NCBI GenBank assembly: GCA_027314025.1
Contig: DAHVCP010000046.1
Location: forward strand, 62,001-126,000
Origin: Acidobacteriota bacterium
Lineage (GTDB): Bacteria; Acidobacteriota; Terriglobia; Terriglobales; SCQP01
Direction of reading: 5' to 3'
Length of the DNA: 64,000 nucleotides
Shown here in pieces: positions 25,589-35,498 of the stretch. The notes below the pieces were generated by a model, which saw only the letters and a program-made list of their open reading frames with translations, ran no database searches and had not been told where the DNA came from. Position numbers and translations under genes: made by a program. Within the stretch, counting starts at the first letter, position 1. The number at the start of each line of letters is the position of its first letter.

Positions 25589-25594
25589 TATAAT
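25589..25594 (+). promoter_or_regulatory. Consensus -10 TATAAT overlapping an apparent ATG
   Basis: A perfect TATAAT sits seven bases before ATG 25602. The ATG at 25593 is inside the hexamer, so the transcript most likely begins at or next to 25602 with no leader. Confidence 0.6.
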
Positions 25595-25601
25595 GTCCGC
25601 C

Positions 25602-26693
25602 ATGGGGTGTTTCTGCCGGCGGGGCGGGCCGTTGGTTACGTTGGCGGCGCTGGCGCTGATGGGTTCTGGCTTGGCTAGGGCCCAGGACGGGAAGGGTGCC
25701 GAGGCGAGGACCGCCGCTCAGCAGGGCGTGATGGCCGCGCGGCAGGGGCGTTTTGGCGCGGCGATTCGGGCGTATCGCCAGGCGCTGCGGCTCGACCCCG
25801 AGTTGGCGGCGGCGCGCATGGATTTGGCTTTGGCGTATTTCAAAACCGGCCAGCTCGAGGCGGCGGCGCGCAATTTCCAGGGGTACTTGGCCCGCAAACC
25901 CGGCGCCTACCGCGCCTCCCTGCTGCTGGCGACCTGCGAACTGTCGCTGGGACACTACGCCGCGGCCATTGCCCGCACGGCGCCGTTCCGGACCCGCCAC
26001 GCCGGCGACCTGGCGCTGGCGTATGTTCGCGGCACGGCGCTAATTCGGGCCGGTCACTTGCACCGGGGTGGCGCCTGGATCAATCGCATCATGAGTAAGG
26101 GCGATTCGGCAGTCGTTCATCTCATGCTGGGCGACGCCTTCCGGGAGAGCCATAAATGGAAGCGCGCCATCGCGGAGTACAAGCAGGCGGTGACAATGGC
26201 CCCGAAAATGCCGCTGGCGCATTTGTGGCTGGCCGAGGCCCAGCTCTTGTCGGGGGAGTCGGCGGCCGCTTTGGGCAATTTCGAAAGGGAATACGCGCTC
26301 GACCCCAACAATTACGAGACCAACTTTTATCTCGGCTTCTTGTACGCGCAACAGGGTGAGTTGGCGAAGGCCGCGCCCTACCTCCGCCGCGCCCATGCGA
26401 TGGTGCCCGCCGCCTTCCAGCCGGCGCTGCAGTTGGCCTTGGTGTTGTTTCATCAGCGTCATCTGAATCAAGCCCGCAACCTCCTGGAGCCTGCCGTCAA
26501 GGCCCATCCCAAGAACGCGCAGGGGCATGTGGTGCTAGGCGAGATTTATTACCGCCTGCATCAGCCCAAACGCGGCGCCGCGCAGCGCGCCATGCTGCGG
26601 CAGTTGGTCGCCGACCGGCAGCAGCAGGCGATTCAGCAGCGCCGGCGCGAGTCATTGCAACTCGCCGCGCACGGCGCCGGAGGCCATCCATGA
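25602..26693 (+). CDS. Exported TPR protein
   Basis: A 363-residue protein from ATG 25602 with a signal peptide (LVTLAALALMGSGLARAQ). It is built of tetratricopeptide repeats, for example AAIRAYRQALRLDPELAAARMDLALAYFKTGQ, then AIAEYKQAVTMAPKMPLAHLWLAEAQL and NFEREYALDPNNYETNFYLGFLYAQQGELAKAAPYLRRA. TPR arrays bind partner proteins; this one is likely periplasmic or envelope-bound. Its stop overlaps the ATG of the next TPR gene by 4 nt, and that gene overlaps the VWFA gene the same way. I used 25602 rather than 25593 because the latter ATG lies inside the -10 box. Confidence 0.88.
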   Translation: MGCFCRRGGPLVTLAALALMGSGLARAQDGKGAEARTAAQQGVMAARQGRFGAAIRAYRQALRLDPELAAARMDLALAYFKTGQLEAAARNFQGYLARKPGAYRASLLLATCELSLGHYAAAIARTAPFRTRHAGDLALAYVRGTALIRAGHLHRGGAWINRIMSKGDSAVVHLMLGDAFRESHKWKRAIAEYKQAVTMAPKMPLAHLWLAEAQLLSGESAAALGNFEREYALDPNNYETNFYLGFLYAQQGELAKAAPYLRRAHAMVPAAFQPALQLALVLFHQRHLNQARNLLEPAVKAHPKNAQGHVVLGEIYYRLHQPKRGAAQRAMLRQLVADRQQQAIQQRRRESLQLAAHGAGGHP

Positions 26694-27901
26694 GGGCGCG
26701 GCGGCCGCCCATCGCGGCCCGGCCGTGCCTGCTGGCGGTAATTGCATCCCTGGCGGTGTTCGCCGTCGCCGCCTCGCCAGCGCACGCTGCCACGCCGTCC
26801 ACGCCCGCCCAGCTTAAACACGCCGCTACCCAAGCGGTGGCCGCCGGCAAGGCTGCGCCGGCCCTGCACGCCCTCACCGCCGCCCTGCGCGCCGACCCGA
26901 AATGGAAGGAGGGCCTGTGGGATCTTGGCACGCTGCTCTATGAGGCCCACGATGTGCGCGGCGCGCGGCAAGCTTTTGGCCGCCTCGCCCAGCTCGATCC
27001 CAAGCACGGCGCCCCCTGGGCCATGCTTGGTCTCTGCGATTTCGAGGCGCGCGATTTCGGCCGCTCTCTCAAGCACCTGCAGGAAGGCCGGTCGCTGGGC
27101 CTGCCGAATCCGAACTTGCAGGCGGTGGCGCTTTACGATGAGGCGCAGGACCTGCTGATGCTGGAGCAGTTTCCCCAGGCGCGGCATCTGTTGCGCGGTT
27201 TCGCCCTCAACCATCGCACCTCGCCCGGCATCGTGCAGGCGTTCGGCCTAGCCGCGCTGCACCTGCCCGTTCTGCCCGCGCAGTCGGGTCGCGTGCTCTC
27301 CGCCCGCAGACGGCGGTTGGTGGACGCGATGGGCCTGGCGGTCTACCAGATGGAGGCGCGCAAGCCGCTGGCGGCGGAAAAAGCCATGGCCGCCGTCGTG
27401 CATGCGTTTCCCCGCGTACCGTATGTGCAATATAACGACGGCATCCTGTTGATTCGCACCAGCCATTTGCACGCCGCCGCCAGGGCCTTTCAGCGCGAGC
27501 TGCAAGTTCAGCCGCGCAACGTCCCAGCGCGCCTTCAGCTGGCGGCTCTGCGCGTGCAGAGTGCGCAGTATGCCCAGGCCATGTCCCTGGCCCGCCAGGC
27601 ACTGCGCTTGCAGGCGGACAATTTCGCCACCCACTACATGGTCGGCTACATTGCCTTTCGTCAGGGTCATTTCGCGGAAGCCGCGCGCCAACTGGCGCGG
27701 GCTAAGGCTTTGGCGCCGGAGAATAGCCAAGTCCGCTATACGCTAGCCCAGACCGATCTCCGCCTGCACCGCGAAAAGGCCGCATTGCGGGAAGAACGGG
27801 ACTTCCGCCGCTTGGAGCGCCTCAGCAGTTCCTTCCGTAACAACGGCGTGTTGCCCGCTTCCGTTTACCTCCACTCCCAGCCCCATTCAGGTACCCCATG
27901 A
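26690..27901 (+). CDS. Exported TPR protein (second)
   Basis: A 403-residue protein with a signal peptide (CLLAVIASLAVFAVAASPAHA). Repeats are recognisable at residues about 45-110 (ALHALTAALRADPKWKEGLWDLGTLLYEA then ARQAFGRLAQLDPKHGAPWAMLGL) and about 240-370 (AARAFQRELQVQPRNVPARLQLAALRVQ and ALRLQADNFATHYMVGYIAFRQGHFAEAARQLARA). The middle, about 170-235, is less regular. It lies between a TPR gene and a VWFA-related gene with ATGA overlaps on both sides, so the three are translationally coupled and probably make one envelope complex. Confidence 0.87.
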   Translation: MRARRPPIAARPCLLAVIASLAVFAVAASPAHAATPSTPAQLKHAATQAVAAGKAAPALHALTAALRADPKWKEGLWDLGTLLYEAHDVRGARQAFGRLAQLDPKHGAPWAMLGLCDFEARDFGRSLKHLQEGRSLGLPNPNLQAVALYDEAQDLLMLEQFPQARHLLRGFALNHRTSPGIVQAFGLAALHLPVLPAQSGRVLSARRRRLVDAMGLAVYQMEARKPLAAEKAMAAVVHAFPRVPYVQYNDGILLIRTSHLHAAARAFQRELQVQPRNVPARLQLAALRVQSAQYAQAMSLARQALRLQADNFATHYMVGYIAFRQGHFAEAARQLARAKALAPENSQVRYTLAQTDLRLHREKAALREERDFRRLERLSSSFRNNGVLPASVYLHSQPHSGTP

Positions 27902-30114
27902 AGCTGATTTCCCTCCGCTCCTCCGTCCTTGCGCTTATCGCCGCCATGGCCATCCCCTCCGCCGGTGCGCAGACGCCAAAACCGGTGATTCGCAAGAACG
28001 TCAACGAGGTCATGGTGGATCTGGTCGTGACCAACCGCCACGGCAAGATCATCAAGAACCTAAAACCCGATCAGCTGGAGCTGTTGGACAACGGCCAAAC
28101 CCAAAAGATTGACAGCTTCCGTCTGGTTTCGCGCTCGGTGCATCTCACCGGCGCGGATTTGGAAAAAGTCGGCTTGTCGCCGGCATTGCGCCCCCAGCCG
28201 TTCAATTTGGTTCTCTTCGTCTATGACCGCGTGACGGGCGGCGGCCGGCAATTGGCGAAGCAAGCCTCGGACGACTTTCTCAAGCGCGACTTCGGGCCCT
28301 CCGATTTCGGCGCGGTGTATCGCATTGACAGCGTTCTCTACGCGCTGTCGCCGGTAACCAAGAACAAAGCCAGGCTGGAAAAGGCCGTGCAGGTCGCGGT
28401 GGGCGGGACGGCACAGCAATACCGTCAGACTTCGCTGACGGCGCAACAGGCGGCCAATCAGGCGCAGTCGGACCAAGCCCAGGCGCTGAGCATGGCGCAG
28501 CAGGCGGCGATGTCCACGGGCGTTCCCGCGGGCGGCCCCGGCGTGGCCGCGGGCGCGATCACCCAGGCCATCTTCAGCCAAATGATCGCCAACAGCCTCC
28601 AGCGCTCCGCGGCCATGGCCGGCGAGGACCAGGGCTGGCAAAGCCTGACCGCGCTGCGCTCGCTGGTGGACGGCTTGAGCCTGCTGCCCGGCCGCAAGGA
28701 AATCTTGTATTTCAGCCAATGGCTGGGCGTGAACAGCAACACCGTCTTCGTGCTCCGCGCCCTCATCCACGACGCCAATCGCAACCACGTCGCGTTTTAC
28801 GCGATTGATCCCACCGGTCTGTCCCTTCAGTCCAGCGCCAGCGAGATCACCCAGAGCATGCAACAAGCGGTCGGGACCGCGGACCAGCAGGACATGGCCG
28901 GCGGCCGGGGCGCGGTCAGCAGCGCCGAGGCCAATCTCGGCAACAGCGAGGAGAATATCTCCTACGCCGGGCGCTTGACTAACCTCCGGCAATTGGCGGA
29001 TTCCACCGGCGGCTTCGTGGCCTCGCGAACCAACGACCTTAATCCGTTCATGACCAATATCGCCAACGACATCGGCAGCCATTACGAACTAACCTATCAG
29101 CCGACCACCACCGACGCCGGCGGCTATCACGCCATCACCATCAAGGTGGTCGGCCATCCCCATTGGATCGTCCGCGCGCGCAAGGGGTATTACGCCACCC
29201 CGCAACTGGCCAACCCGACGCACAGCTACGATCAGCCGTTGCTGGCGGAACTCGGCGTTCAGCCTCCGCCGCACGATCTCGCCGTGGACACGGGCGCGCT
29301 GGCCTTTCCCTCCGGCGGCAACTTCGCGAGCGTGCACCTGGAAACGCGCGTTCCCTTGCACGATCTCGCGGCGACTCCCACCGGCGCGGCCCTGGCGAAG
29401 CGCGACCCGAACCTGAAGGGCAAGGATTTGGTCCGCTTTACCGTGCTGCAAGTCATCAAGGACGCGCACGGCCGCGTCGTGGACAACTATAGCCATCCGT
29501 TCGGCTTTGCCGTGCCGCCGCAGGGCCTGGCGAAATTTCGCCGATCGTTTTCGCCGCCGTTCGTTCGCACCGCGCTGCTGCCGGCCGGCGACTACACCGT
29601 GCAGACGGTTCTCTACCAGGCCCAGCCCAAGAAGGCTACCGTCGTCACCCGCCCGCTCACGGTGCCTGCCGCCGGTAAGGTGCGGGTCAGCAGCGTCGTG
29701 GTGCTGGCCGGCGCCGCTCCAGCCCAAAAGCGCGCGGCGAAGCAATATGACCCGCTGCATTATCAGAACTACCAACTGGTGCCGAATCTCAGCGGCCAGT
29801 TGGAGGCCAGCGCCAATCCCAAGAGCACCGTGGGCTTTTACTTCATCGCCGCCGTGCCCCCGGGAACCAGTGGCGCCACGGTGCAAATGAGCTTCGCCAA
29901 AAACGGCACGACCTTCGTGCGCACGCCGCCCTCGCCGTTGCCCGCGCCGGACGCCCAGGGCCGCATTCCGTTCGTCGCCAACATCCCCTTGCACATTTTC
30001 CCGGCGGGGAAATATCAGGTGAAGATCACCGTGGAAGCGGCCGGCGCCAGCGCCACCTCCGCGGCGAACTTCACCACCGTGGCGGCCACCGCGGCTGCGG
30101 GCAAGGCGGGCTAA
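27898..30114 (+). CDS. VWFA-related protein of the acidobacterial type
   Basis: A 738-residue exported protein (signal peptide 1-24, ending SAGAQ). Residues about 33-75 hold the opening of this family (VNEVMVDLVVTNRHGKIIKNLKPDQLELLDNG), followed by a von Willebrand A-like domain (about 100-390: FNLVLFVYDRVTGG, GRKEILYFSQWLGV, ATDPTGL-like YAIDPTGL and ELTYQPT). An Ala/Gln-rich insertion (about 180-235) interrupts the VWA fold. The C-terminal 300 residues are beta-rich. The usual VWA metal site D-x-S-x-S is not evident (YDRVTGG instead). The family is abundant in acidobacteria with no known function. It ends in a 4-nt overlap with the stop of the convergent secretin gene. Confidence 0.88.
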   Translation: MKLISLRSSVLALIAAMAIPSAGAQTPKPVIRKNVNEVMVDLVVTNRHGKIIKNLKPDQLELLDNGQTQKIDSFRLVSRSVHLTGADLEKVGLSPALRPQPFNLVLFVYDRVTGGGRQLAKQASDDFLKRDFGPSDFGAVYRIDSVLYALSPVTKNKARLEKAVQVAVGGTAQQYRQTSLTAQQAANQAQSDQAQALSMAQQAAMSTGVPAGGPGVAAGAITQAIFSQMIANSLQRSAAMAGEDQGWQSLTALRSLVDGLSLLPGRKEILYFSQWLGVNSNTVFVLRALIHDANRNHVAFYAIDPTGLSLQSSASEITQSMQQAVGTADQQDMAGGRGAVSSAEANLGNSEENISYAGRLTNLRQLADSTGGFVASRTNDLNPFMTNIANDIGSHYELTYQPTTTDAGGYHAITIKVVGHPHWIVRARKGYYATPQLANPTHSYDQPLLAELGVQPPPHDLAVDTGALAFPSGGNFASVHLETRVPLHDLAATPTGAALAKRDPNLKGKDLVRFTVLQVIKDAHGRVVDNYSHPFGFAVPPQGLAKFRRSFSPPFVRTALLPAGDYTVQTVLYQAQPKKATVVTRPLTVPAAGKVRVSSVVVLAGAAPAQKRAAKQYDPLHYQNYQLVPNLSGQLEASANPKSTVGFYFIAAVPPGTSGATVQMSFAKNGTTFVRTPPSPLPAPDAQGRIPFVANIPLHIFPAGKYQVKITVEAAGASATSAANFTTVAATAAAGKAG

Positions 30115-32126
30115 CGGGCGGCGGCGCCGGTCGGCTGGGCCGGGCGGCTGGCCGGCGCCGGCGCTTGGCGCGGCTGGAAAAACGGGCTGTGCGGCGCGGG
30201 CGGGCGCGGGCTGCCCGGTGGTGGCGCCACGGGCGGGGAGTACGGCGCCGGTGCATAGCCGGCCGCGCGGAAGTCATCCTCCGGCAGCCAAATCGCCTGC
30301 GTCTTCGGCCGCCGGGCATGCAGGATATGCGGCGTGATCACCACCACCAGTTCGTCCTGCTGGCGGTTGGTCTGGCTGGTGCCGAAGGCGTCCTCCAGCC
30401 CGGGGATTTGTCCCAGCCCGGGCAGGGCCGTGTGGACGACCTCGTTCTGCCGCGACGCCAAGCCCGCGACCAGCGCCGGTTCGCCGTCGCGCAGGTCCAC
30501 CAGCGTGGATAGGCGATGGTCTTCCAGCACCGGAATGCCGTCATTGCTGGCGCCGCTCAAGGCCTCTTCCCGCGCCTGCACCTGCACTAGGACGCGGCCG
30601 CGCGCATCGAGCTGCGGCGTCAGCTTGAGGCTCAGCCCCAAGTTGATGAACGTGAAGGACGGGAACGGCGGCTGAAACGTGCCGCTGCCCAGCACTTTGG
30701 AGATCGCCGCGCTGTTCAGGATCGGTGAGAACGTGGCGTTCACCACCGGATAACGTTCGCCGATTTGCAGCGTCGCCGGCTGTCCGGCATCGGCGCGCAG
30801 CCACGCCTCCTGCAAGGTCTTACTGCGCGAGGTGTTCAGGCTTAGGTGCAGCGTCGCCGGCGGCAGCGTCAGCGCCATCGCCGTCAGCCCACCTCCGAAG
30901 GTGACCAGCGGCGTGGACAGCAGGGGCGCGAGCTGGCTTTCCAGGCCCGCCAGTTGCGCCGAGAGCTGACCGGCGCTGAGCAGCCCGTTTAATCCTCCGT
31001 TTTGGAACAGCGCCTGGAGGAGCTGCGATTCGCTGAGGTTGGCGCTGGAGAGCTGGCTGAGAATGGGCCCCAGCGCCAGCGCTTGGAGCTGGTAGGGCGC
31101 GGTCACGCCCAATTCCCGCGCCAGGCTGCGATTGACCTCGGCCACCTGCACCTCGAACATCACCGCGCCCGGCGCCGCGCTCAAATTGAGCAGCAGGCGC
31201 TCCGCCGCGTCCACTACCGCCGGCTGGGCGCGCACCGTGATGCTTTGCGCCGCCGTGTCGCCCTGCACCTCGTGCGGGTGCAGAATGACGCGCAGCGTCT
31301 GCTCCAGCTCCACCAGATCCGTCGGTTTGGTCAACCAGGGCAGGTAGAACGTGCGCAGTTCCAGCGGCTGGAAGCTCCGCGCCTGGCTCGCCAGGCCGAA
31401 ATAGACCGTGTGCGGTCCCACCGCGGTCCAGGTGACATGGCCCAAATGCCGCAACAGCTGTGCCGCCTGCCCGAAGGTCGCCTCGCCTACATGCAAGCGC
31501 ACCGGCGCATCGGGCACGGTGTTTTGGATATACGCCCGCAGGCCGTAGGCGCCGGCGACGTCGCCGATAATCTGCCGCAGCCCGCCATGCAAATTGAAGC
31601 TGCGCGGCCGCCGCGGCAGCGCCAGTTGCGCCGGCGGCGCCGCGCGCCGCACCAGCATCGCGCCGGCCGTTGCGGCGGGCGCCAAAGCGAACAGACGTAT
31701 TAAGGCGCGCCGCGCCACGCTGTTGTTGGGCTGGATGGCCAGCGCGGCGCGGTAGTCCAGCCCCGCCGCCAGGGTGTCGCCCGCCTCCTGCTCACGCTGG
31801 GCCCGCAGCAGATGGGCGCGGACGGCTTGCTCTCCAAGCGCCGCCTGAACGGCGTGCAGCAGTGCGGTCTGGCCATGGGCCTGGGTCGCCTGCTTCGCCA
31901 GCCAATACGCCAAATCCCATTGCCGCCGCCGGGCGGCTTGCATCGCCGGCGCCAGCCAGCGGTGTTGTTGTTGCAGGCTTGGCGCTTTCACCCCGGCGCG
32001 GGCCGGGGCCGGCCGGTGTAGGATCCGCGAGCGGGCAGGGTGCGGCGGCGCCGCGTGGCCGGGAGCGGCTAGGGCCGCAAACAGAAAAATGCCGCTCCAG
32101 CGAAGCACCTGTTTATTATCCGGCAT
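30111..32126 (-). CDS. Secretin (GspD/PilQ-like outer-membrane pore)
   Basis: A 671-residue exported protein. After a signal peptide (1-25) come a helical TPR-like region (about 45-165, with ALAIQPNNSVARRALIRLF), an N0/STN-like domain (about 190-255, GLRQIIGDVAGAYGLRAYI), an N1-like domain (about 270-350, LEQTLRVILHPHEVQGD) and the secretin core (about 350-600) with ATLQIGERYPVV, FTFINLGLSLKLTPQLD, EDHRLSTLVDLRDGEPALVAGL and LPGLGQIPGLEDAFG, closing DELVVVITPHIL. The tail is Pro/Ala-rich and may contact the envelope. It could serve a type II-like or type IV pilus-like machine, but no other secretion gene is nearby. It is convergent with the TPR-TPR-VWFA operon. Confidence 0.92.
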   Translation of the reverse strand: MPDNKQVLRWSGIFLFAALAAPGHAAPPHPARSRILHRPAPARAGVKAPSLQQQHRWLAPAMQAARRRQWDLAYWLAKQATQAHGQTALLHAVQAALGEQAVRAHLLRAQREQEAGDTLAAGLDYRAALAIQPNNSVARRALIRLFALAPAATAGAMLVRRAAPPAQLALPRRPRSFNLHGGLRQIIGDVAGAYGLRAYIQNTVPDAPVRLHVGEATFGQAAQLLRHLGHVTWTAVGPHTVYFGLASQARSFQPLELRTFYLPWLTKPTDLVELEQTLRVILHPHEVQGDTAAQSITVRAQPAVVDAAERLLLNLSAAPGAVMFEVQVAEVNRSLARELGVTAPYQLQALALGPILSQLSSANLSESQLLQALFQNGGLNGLLSAGQLSAQLAGLESQLAPLLSTPLVTFGGGLTAMALTLPPATLHLSLNTSRSKTLQEAWLRADAGQPATLQIGERYPVVNATFSPILNSAAISKVLGSGTFQPPFPSFTFINLGLSLKLTPQLDARGRVLVQVQAREEALSGASNDGIPVLEDHRLSTLVDLRDGEPALVAGLASRQNEVVHTALPGLGQIPGLEDAFGTSQTNRQQDELVVVITPHILHARRPKTQAIWLPEDDFRAAGYAPAPYSPPVAPPPGSPRPPAPHSPFFQPRQAPAPASRPAQPTGAAAR

Positions 32127-32357
32127 CGCCGGCCTGGCCCTGCGGCCAGCGTACCGAACTTCCACTTAGCGGCGAGGTTTCCCCGTCTGCCCGCGGAACG
32201 GCCCCGGCCGGCAGGGGGGCTGGGAGGAAGACTGGGCCTGGGAACAGATCGGATCACGGCAGATTGACGCCGTCATGCGGCCTGCGACCGCCGCTCGCCG
32301 GCGTGGTTCCCCGGGAACTGGGCGGCGGGGCCGCCCGCGATGTCCGGCGGCCGCGGC

Positions 32358-32642
32358 CTATACGCGGGAGCCGAACCCTTCGGGCTCCGGTTCCGGCTGC
32401 AAGGGAACCGGCTGCCGCACCTCCACCACGTCCACGATGCTGCGCCATTCCCGCCCCAGCTGCGCCAGCTGGATGGGCGTGACCTCCAGCAGTAGCGTCG
32501 CCTGATGGAGGTCGCCGGCGGACTCGGCCAGCACGTACGGCAGGTCCAAGCCGCGCCGCGAGACCGCGTTCAGGATCCGCAACAGCGCCCCCTGCCGGTT
32601 GTGGTAGCGAATCTCCACCCGATGCACCGCGGTTGCCGCCAC
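32358..32642 (-). CDS. ilvN: ACT-domain protein, acetolactate synthase small subunit type
   Basis: A 94-residue protein with one ACT domain (HRVEIRYHNRQGALLRILNAVSRRGLDLPYVLAE ... TLLLEVTPIQLAQLGREW), followed by a short Pro/Glu tail. This is the size of the short IlvM type rather than the 160-residue IlvN type with a second domain. It follows ilvB and starts at GTG 32642, sharing one base with the ilvB stop codon (TAGTG), so it is translationally coupled. It should regulate the catalytic subunit through amino-acid binding. The symbol is by position and size; ilvM or ilvH would be equally fair. Confidence 0.75.
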   Translation of the reverse strand: MAATAVHRVEIRYHNRQGALLRILNAVSRRGLDLPYVLAESAGDLHQATLLLEVTPIQLAQLGREWRSIVDVVEVRQPVPLQPEPEPEGFGSRV

Positions 32643-34414
32643 TACTCCTCCTCCGTCAGCAACATCTCGGAAAGTGACGCGCCGGAAGGCACCATGGGGA
32701 AGACGTTGGCCTCCTGCGGGCAGCTATAGACCAGCATCGCCGCTCCCGGAGTCGCCAGGAAGCGCTCAATGGCCGCCTCGCCCTGGGCATCGGTGCCGGA
32801 GGGCGAGGCCGGATCGGCCTGGATGCGCTCGCCGGGGATGCCGTAGGCGGCGGCGATGGCGACAAAATCCGGGTTGTCGCTGAGGTCGGTTTCGGCGTAG
32901 TTGCGCTGATAAAACAGTTGCTGCCACTGGCGCACCATCCCCAGATATTGGTTGTCCACCACCAGGACCTTCAGCCCCAGTTGGCAGCGCCGGATGGTGG
33001 CCAGTTCCTGAATATTCATCTGGAACCCGCCGTCGCCGGAGATGCACACCACCGGGGTTTCCGGCCGCGCCAGCTGCACCCCGATCGCCGCCGGCAGGGC
33101 GAAGCCCATGGCGCCGAGCCCGCCGGAGGTGATAAAGCCGCGGGGGAACGCGGCGCGGTAGCGCTGCGCCGCCCACATCTGGTGCTGGCCGACGTCGGCG
33201 ACCACGAAGGCCTCCTCCGTCCTGCGCCGCAATTCCGCGAACAGCCGGTCCAAAAAGCGCACCGGCGCCAGCCCCCGGGAGTTCGGCTCGGGGTCAGCGC
33301 GGTCCGCGCCGCAGGCCACGTCCCGCCAGCGGGTGTAGTCCGGCAGCTGGGCGCTGGCCAGCGCCGCGCGCAGTTGCGGCAGCGTCTGCGCCAAATCGCC
33401 GATCACGGCCAGATCGCCCCGCCGCACGCGGTCCAGCTGCGCCGGGTCAATATCGAAGTGCACCACGCGCGCCTCCGGCGCAAAGCGTCCCGGATCGCCG
33501 GTGACGCGATCGTCCAGCCGCGCGCCGAAAATGACCAGTAAATCGGCTTCGTGCAGCGCGAGGTTGGCCCGCCTTGTTCCATGCATGCCGACCATGCCCA
33601 GGGCGAAGGGCGCTTCGTTCGGAATTACTCCGAGTCCGTGCACCGTCGCCCCCGCGGGAATTTGCAGCCAATCGAGCAGCCGGCGCGTTTCCTCCACCGC
33701 TCCGGCCAGCTTGACGCCGCCGCCGATCAGCAGCACGGGCCGCTGCGCCTCCCGCAGCAGGGCGGCGGCGGCGGTGGCGGGAAAGCCCGGCGCGCGCTTG
33801 CGCCGCGGCGGCGTGTACGCCCCGCTGGGCGGGACGCTGGTGCGCGCCTTTAGCACGTCCACGGGCAGATCCACCAGCACCGGCCCCGGCCGTCCGGTGG
33901 TGGCGTGGTGCATCGCCTCCTCCAGCACCGCCGGGATCTCATCGGCGCTCTTCACCAGCCGGCTCCATTTCGTCAACGGCAGCGTTAAATCGAAGATGTC
34001 AGTTTCCTGGAAGGCGTCGGTGCCCAGCAGGCTGCTGCGCACCTGGCCGGTAATGCACAGCAGCGGGACGGAATCCATCTTGGCGTCGGCGATGCCGGTC
34101 ACCAAATTGGTCGCCCCCGGTCCGCTGGTGGCGATCGCCACCCCGCACCGCCCCGTCGCCCGGGCATAGCCCTCGGCGGCAAACGCCGCTCCTTGCTCAT
34201 GCCGCGTCAGCACGTGGCGGACGCCGCTGCCCTCCAGCGCGTCATACAGCGGGATGACCGCGCCGCCGGGATAGCCGAACACCACCTCCACGCCCGCGGC
34301 CCGCAGCGTCGCCCACACCAGCTCCGCGCCCATGCGGCTGGGCTGCGCCGCCGCCTCCGGCGCAGCGCCGGTCTCGGGCGGCGGCTCCACCGCGGCGCGA
34401 TGCGGCCGGCTCAT
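32642..34414 (-). CDS. ilvB: Acetolactate synthase, large (catalytic) subunit
   Basis: A 590-residue thiamine-diphosphate enzyme that joins two pyruvates, or pyruvate and 2-ketobutyrate, to make the first branched-chain precursor. Signatures: [18 protein letters not shown] with the catalytic Glu; [32 protein letters not shown] and [10 protein letters not shown] in the middle domain; and [15 protein letters not shown] ... [16 protein letters not shown], the thiamine-diphosphate/Mg motif. Size is normal. It sits between ilvC (4-nt overlap) and the small subunit. A Pro/Glu N-terminal extension (about 28 residues) precedes [10 protein letters not shown]. Confidence 0.96.
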   Translation of the reverse strand: MSRPHRAAVEPPPETGAAPEAAAQPSRMGAELVWATLRAAGVEVVFGYPGGAVIPLYDALEGSGVRHVLTRHEQGAAFAAEGYARATGRCGVAIATSGPGATNLVTGIADAKMDSVPLLCITGQVRSSLLGTDAFQETDIFDLTLPLTKWSRLVKSADEIPAVLEEAMHHATTGRPGPVLVDLPVDVLKARTSVPPSGAYTPPRRKRAPGFPATAAAALLREAQRPVLLIGGGVKLAGAVEETRRLLDWLQIPAGATVHGLGVIPNEAPFALGMVGMHGTRRANLALHEADLLVIFGARLDDRVTGDPGRFAPEARVVHFDIDPAQLDRVRRGDLAVIGDLAQTLPQLRAALASAQLPDYTRWRDVACGADRADPEPNSRGLAPVRFLDRLFAELRRRTEEAFVVADVGQHQMWAAQRYRAAFPRGFITSGGLGAMGFALPAAIGVQLARPETPVVCISGDGGFQMNIQELATIRRCQLGLKVLVVDNQYLGMVRQWQQLFYQRNYAETDLSDNPDFVAIAAAYGIPGERIQADPASPSGTDAQGEAAIERFLATPGAAMLVYSCPQEANVFPMVPSGASLSEMLLTEEE

Positions 34415-35469
34415 CGCCGGCCCCCCGCCGCCACCGGCTCCGGCGCGGCTGCGGCCTGGCCCGCCTTCTCGCCGCCGGGCTGCAGCCAGCTCATCATGCC
34501 CCGCAGCCGGGCGCCCACCTGCTCGATCGCCAGCGCCTTTTCCCGCTCCCGCAGCTTGCGGAACTGCGCCCCGCCGTCGTGATTTTCGGCGATCCACTGC
34601 CGCGCGAAGCTGCCGTCCTGGATGCGGCCCAGCATCTCCCGCATCGCCCGGCGCGTCTCCTCGCCGATCACCTTTGGCCCCTGCGTCAGGTCGCCGTATT
34701 CGGCGGTGTTGGAAATGGAGTCGCGCATCCGCGCCAGCCCGCCCTCGTAAATCAAATCCACGATCAGCTTCATTTCGTGCAGGCACTCGAAATAGGCGAT
34801 CTCCGGCGCGTAGCCCGCCGCCGTCAGCGTTTCGAACCCGGCCTTGATCAGCGACGTCAGCCCGCCGCACAACACCGCCTGTTCGCCAAACAGGTCGGTT
34901 TCGGTTTCCTCCCGGAAGCTGGTTTCCAGCACGCCGGCCCGCGTGGCCCCGATGCCGGCCGCGTAGGCCAGCGCGTACTCGCGCGCCTTCCCGCTGGCAT
35001 CCTGCGCCACCGCCAGCAGCGCCGGCACGCCCTTGCCTTCGGTATACACCCGCCGCACCAAATGCCCCGGGCTTTTCGGCGCGATCATCACCACATCCAC
35101 ATTCGGCGGCGGCACGATGGTGCGGAAATGAATGCTGAAGCCGTGCGCAAGGCCTAGCACCTTGCCCGCCGTCAGGTGCGGCCGGATGGAAGCCTCATAC
35201 ACCGCCGCGTGGGTCTCATCCGGCAGCAGAATCTGAATCCAGTCCGCCCGGCGCGCCGCCTCCGCCACCGGCAGCACCTCGAAGCCGTCGGCCCGCGCGC
35301 GTGCGGCGCTGGCCCGGTGCGGCTCCAAGCCGATGATCACTTGCTGGCCGCTATCCCGCAGGTTGAGCGCATGGGCGTGCCCCTGGCTGCCGTAGCCGAT
35401 GATGGCGATGGTTTTGCCCCGCAACAACTCGGGCTGGGCGTCGGACGCGTAATAAATCGGAACGGGCAT
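34411..35469 (-). CDS. ilvC: Ketol-acid reductoisomerase
   Basis: A 352-residue class I (short-form) enzyme that converts acetolactate to dihydroxyisovalerate with NADPH and Mg. N-terminal Rossmann domain: [21 protein letters not shown]. Then [12 protein letters not shown] with the conserved Lys/Pro, [17 protein letters not shown] with the metal-binding Asp and Glu, and [12 protein letters not shown]. It is slightly longer than usual because of a Pro/Ala/Glu tail after MMSWLQPG. It is the first gene of ilvC-ilvB-ilvN, whereas ilvC often comes last. AGGAGGAG precedes ATG 35469, and a dyad at 35483-35498 abuts this site, so expression is likely controlled there. Confidence 0.96.
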   Translation of the reverse strand: MPVPIYYASDAQPELLRGKTIAIIGYGSQGHAHALNLRDSGQQVIIGLEPHRASAARARADGFEVLPVAEAARRADWIQILLPDETHAAVYEASIRPHLTAGKVLGLAHGFSIHFRTIVPPPNVDVVMIAPKSPGHLVRRVYTEGKGVPALLAVAQDASGKAREYALAYAAGIGATRAGVLETSFREETETDLFGEQAVLCGGLTSLIKAGFETLTAAGYAPEIAYFECLHEMKLIVDLIYEGGLARMRDSISNTAEYGDLTQGPKVIGEETRRAMREMLGRIQDGSFARQWIAENHDGGAQFRKLREREKALAIEQVGARLRGMMSWLQPGGEKAGQAAAAPEPVAAGGRR

Positions 35470-35482
35470 CGAACTCTCCTCC

Positions 35483-35498
35483 TACCGACCGGACGGTA
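35483..35498. promoter_or_regulatory. Near-palindrome, candidate TetR operator
   Basis: TACCGACCGGACGGTA is a dyad with TACCG/CGGTA arms and one mismatched pair (35488/35493). It lies 13 bases before the ilvC start codon, next to its Shine-Dalgarno, and between ilvC and a divergent TetR-family gene. ACCGACCGGTCGGT-like palindromes are typical TetR operators. Confidence 0.6.
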
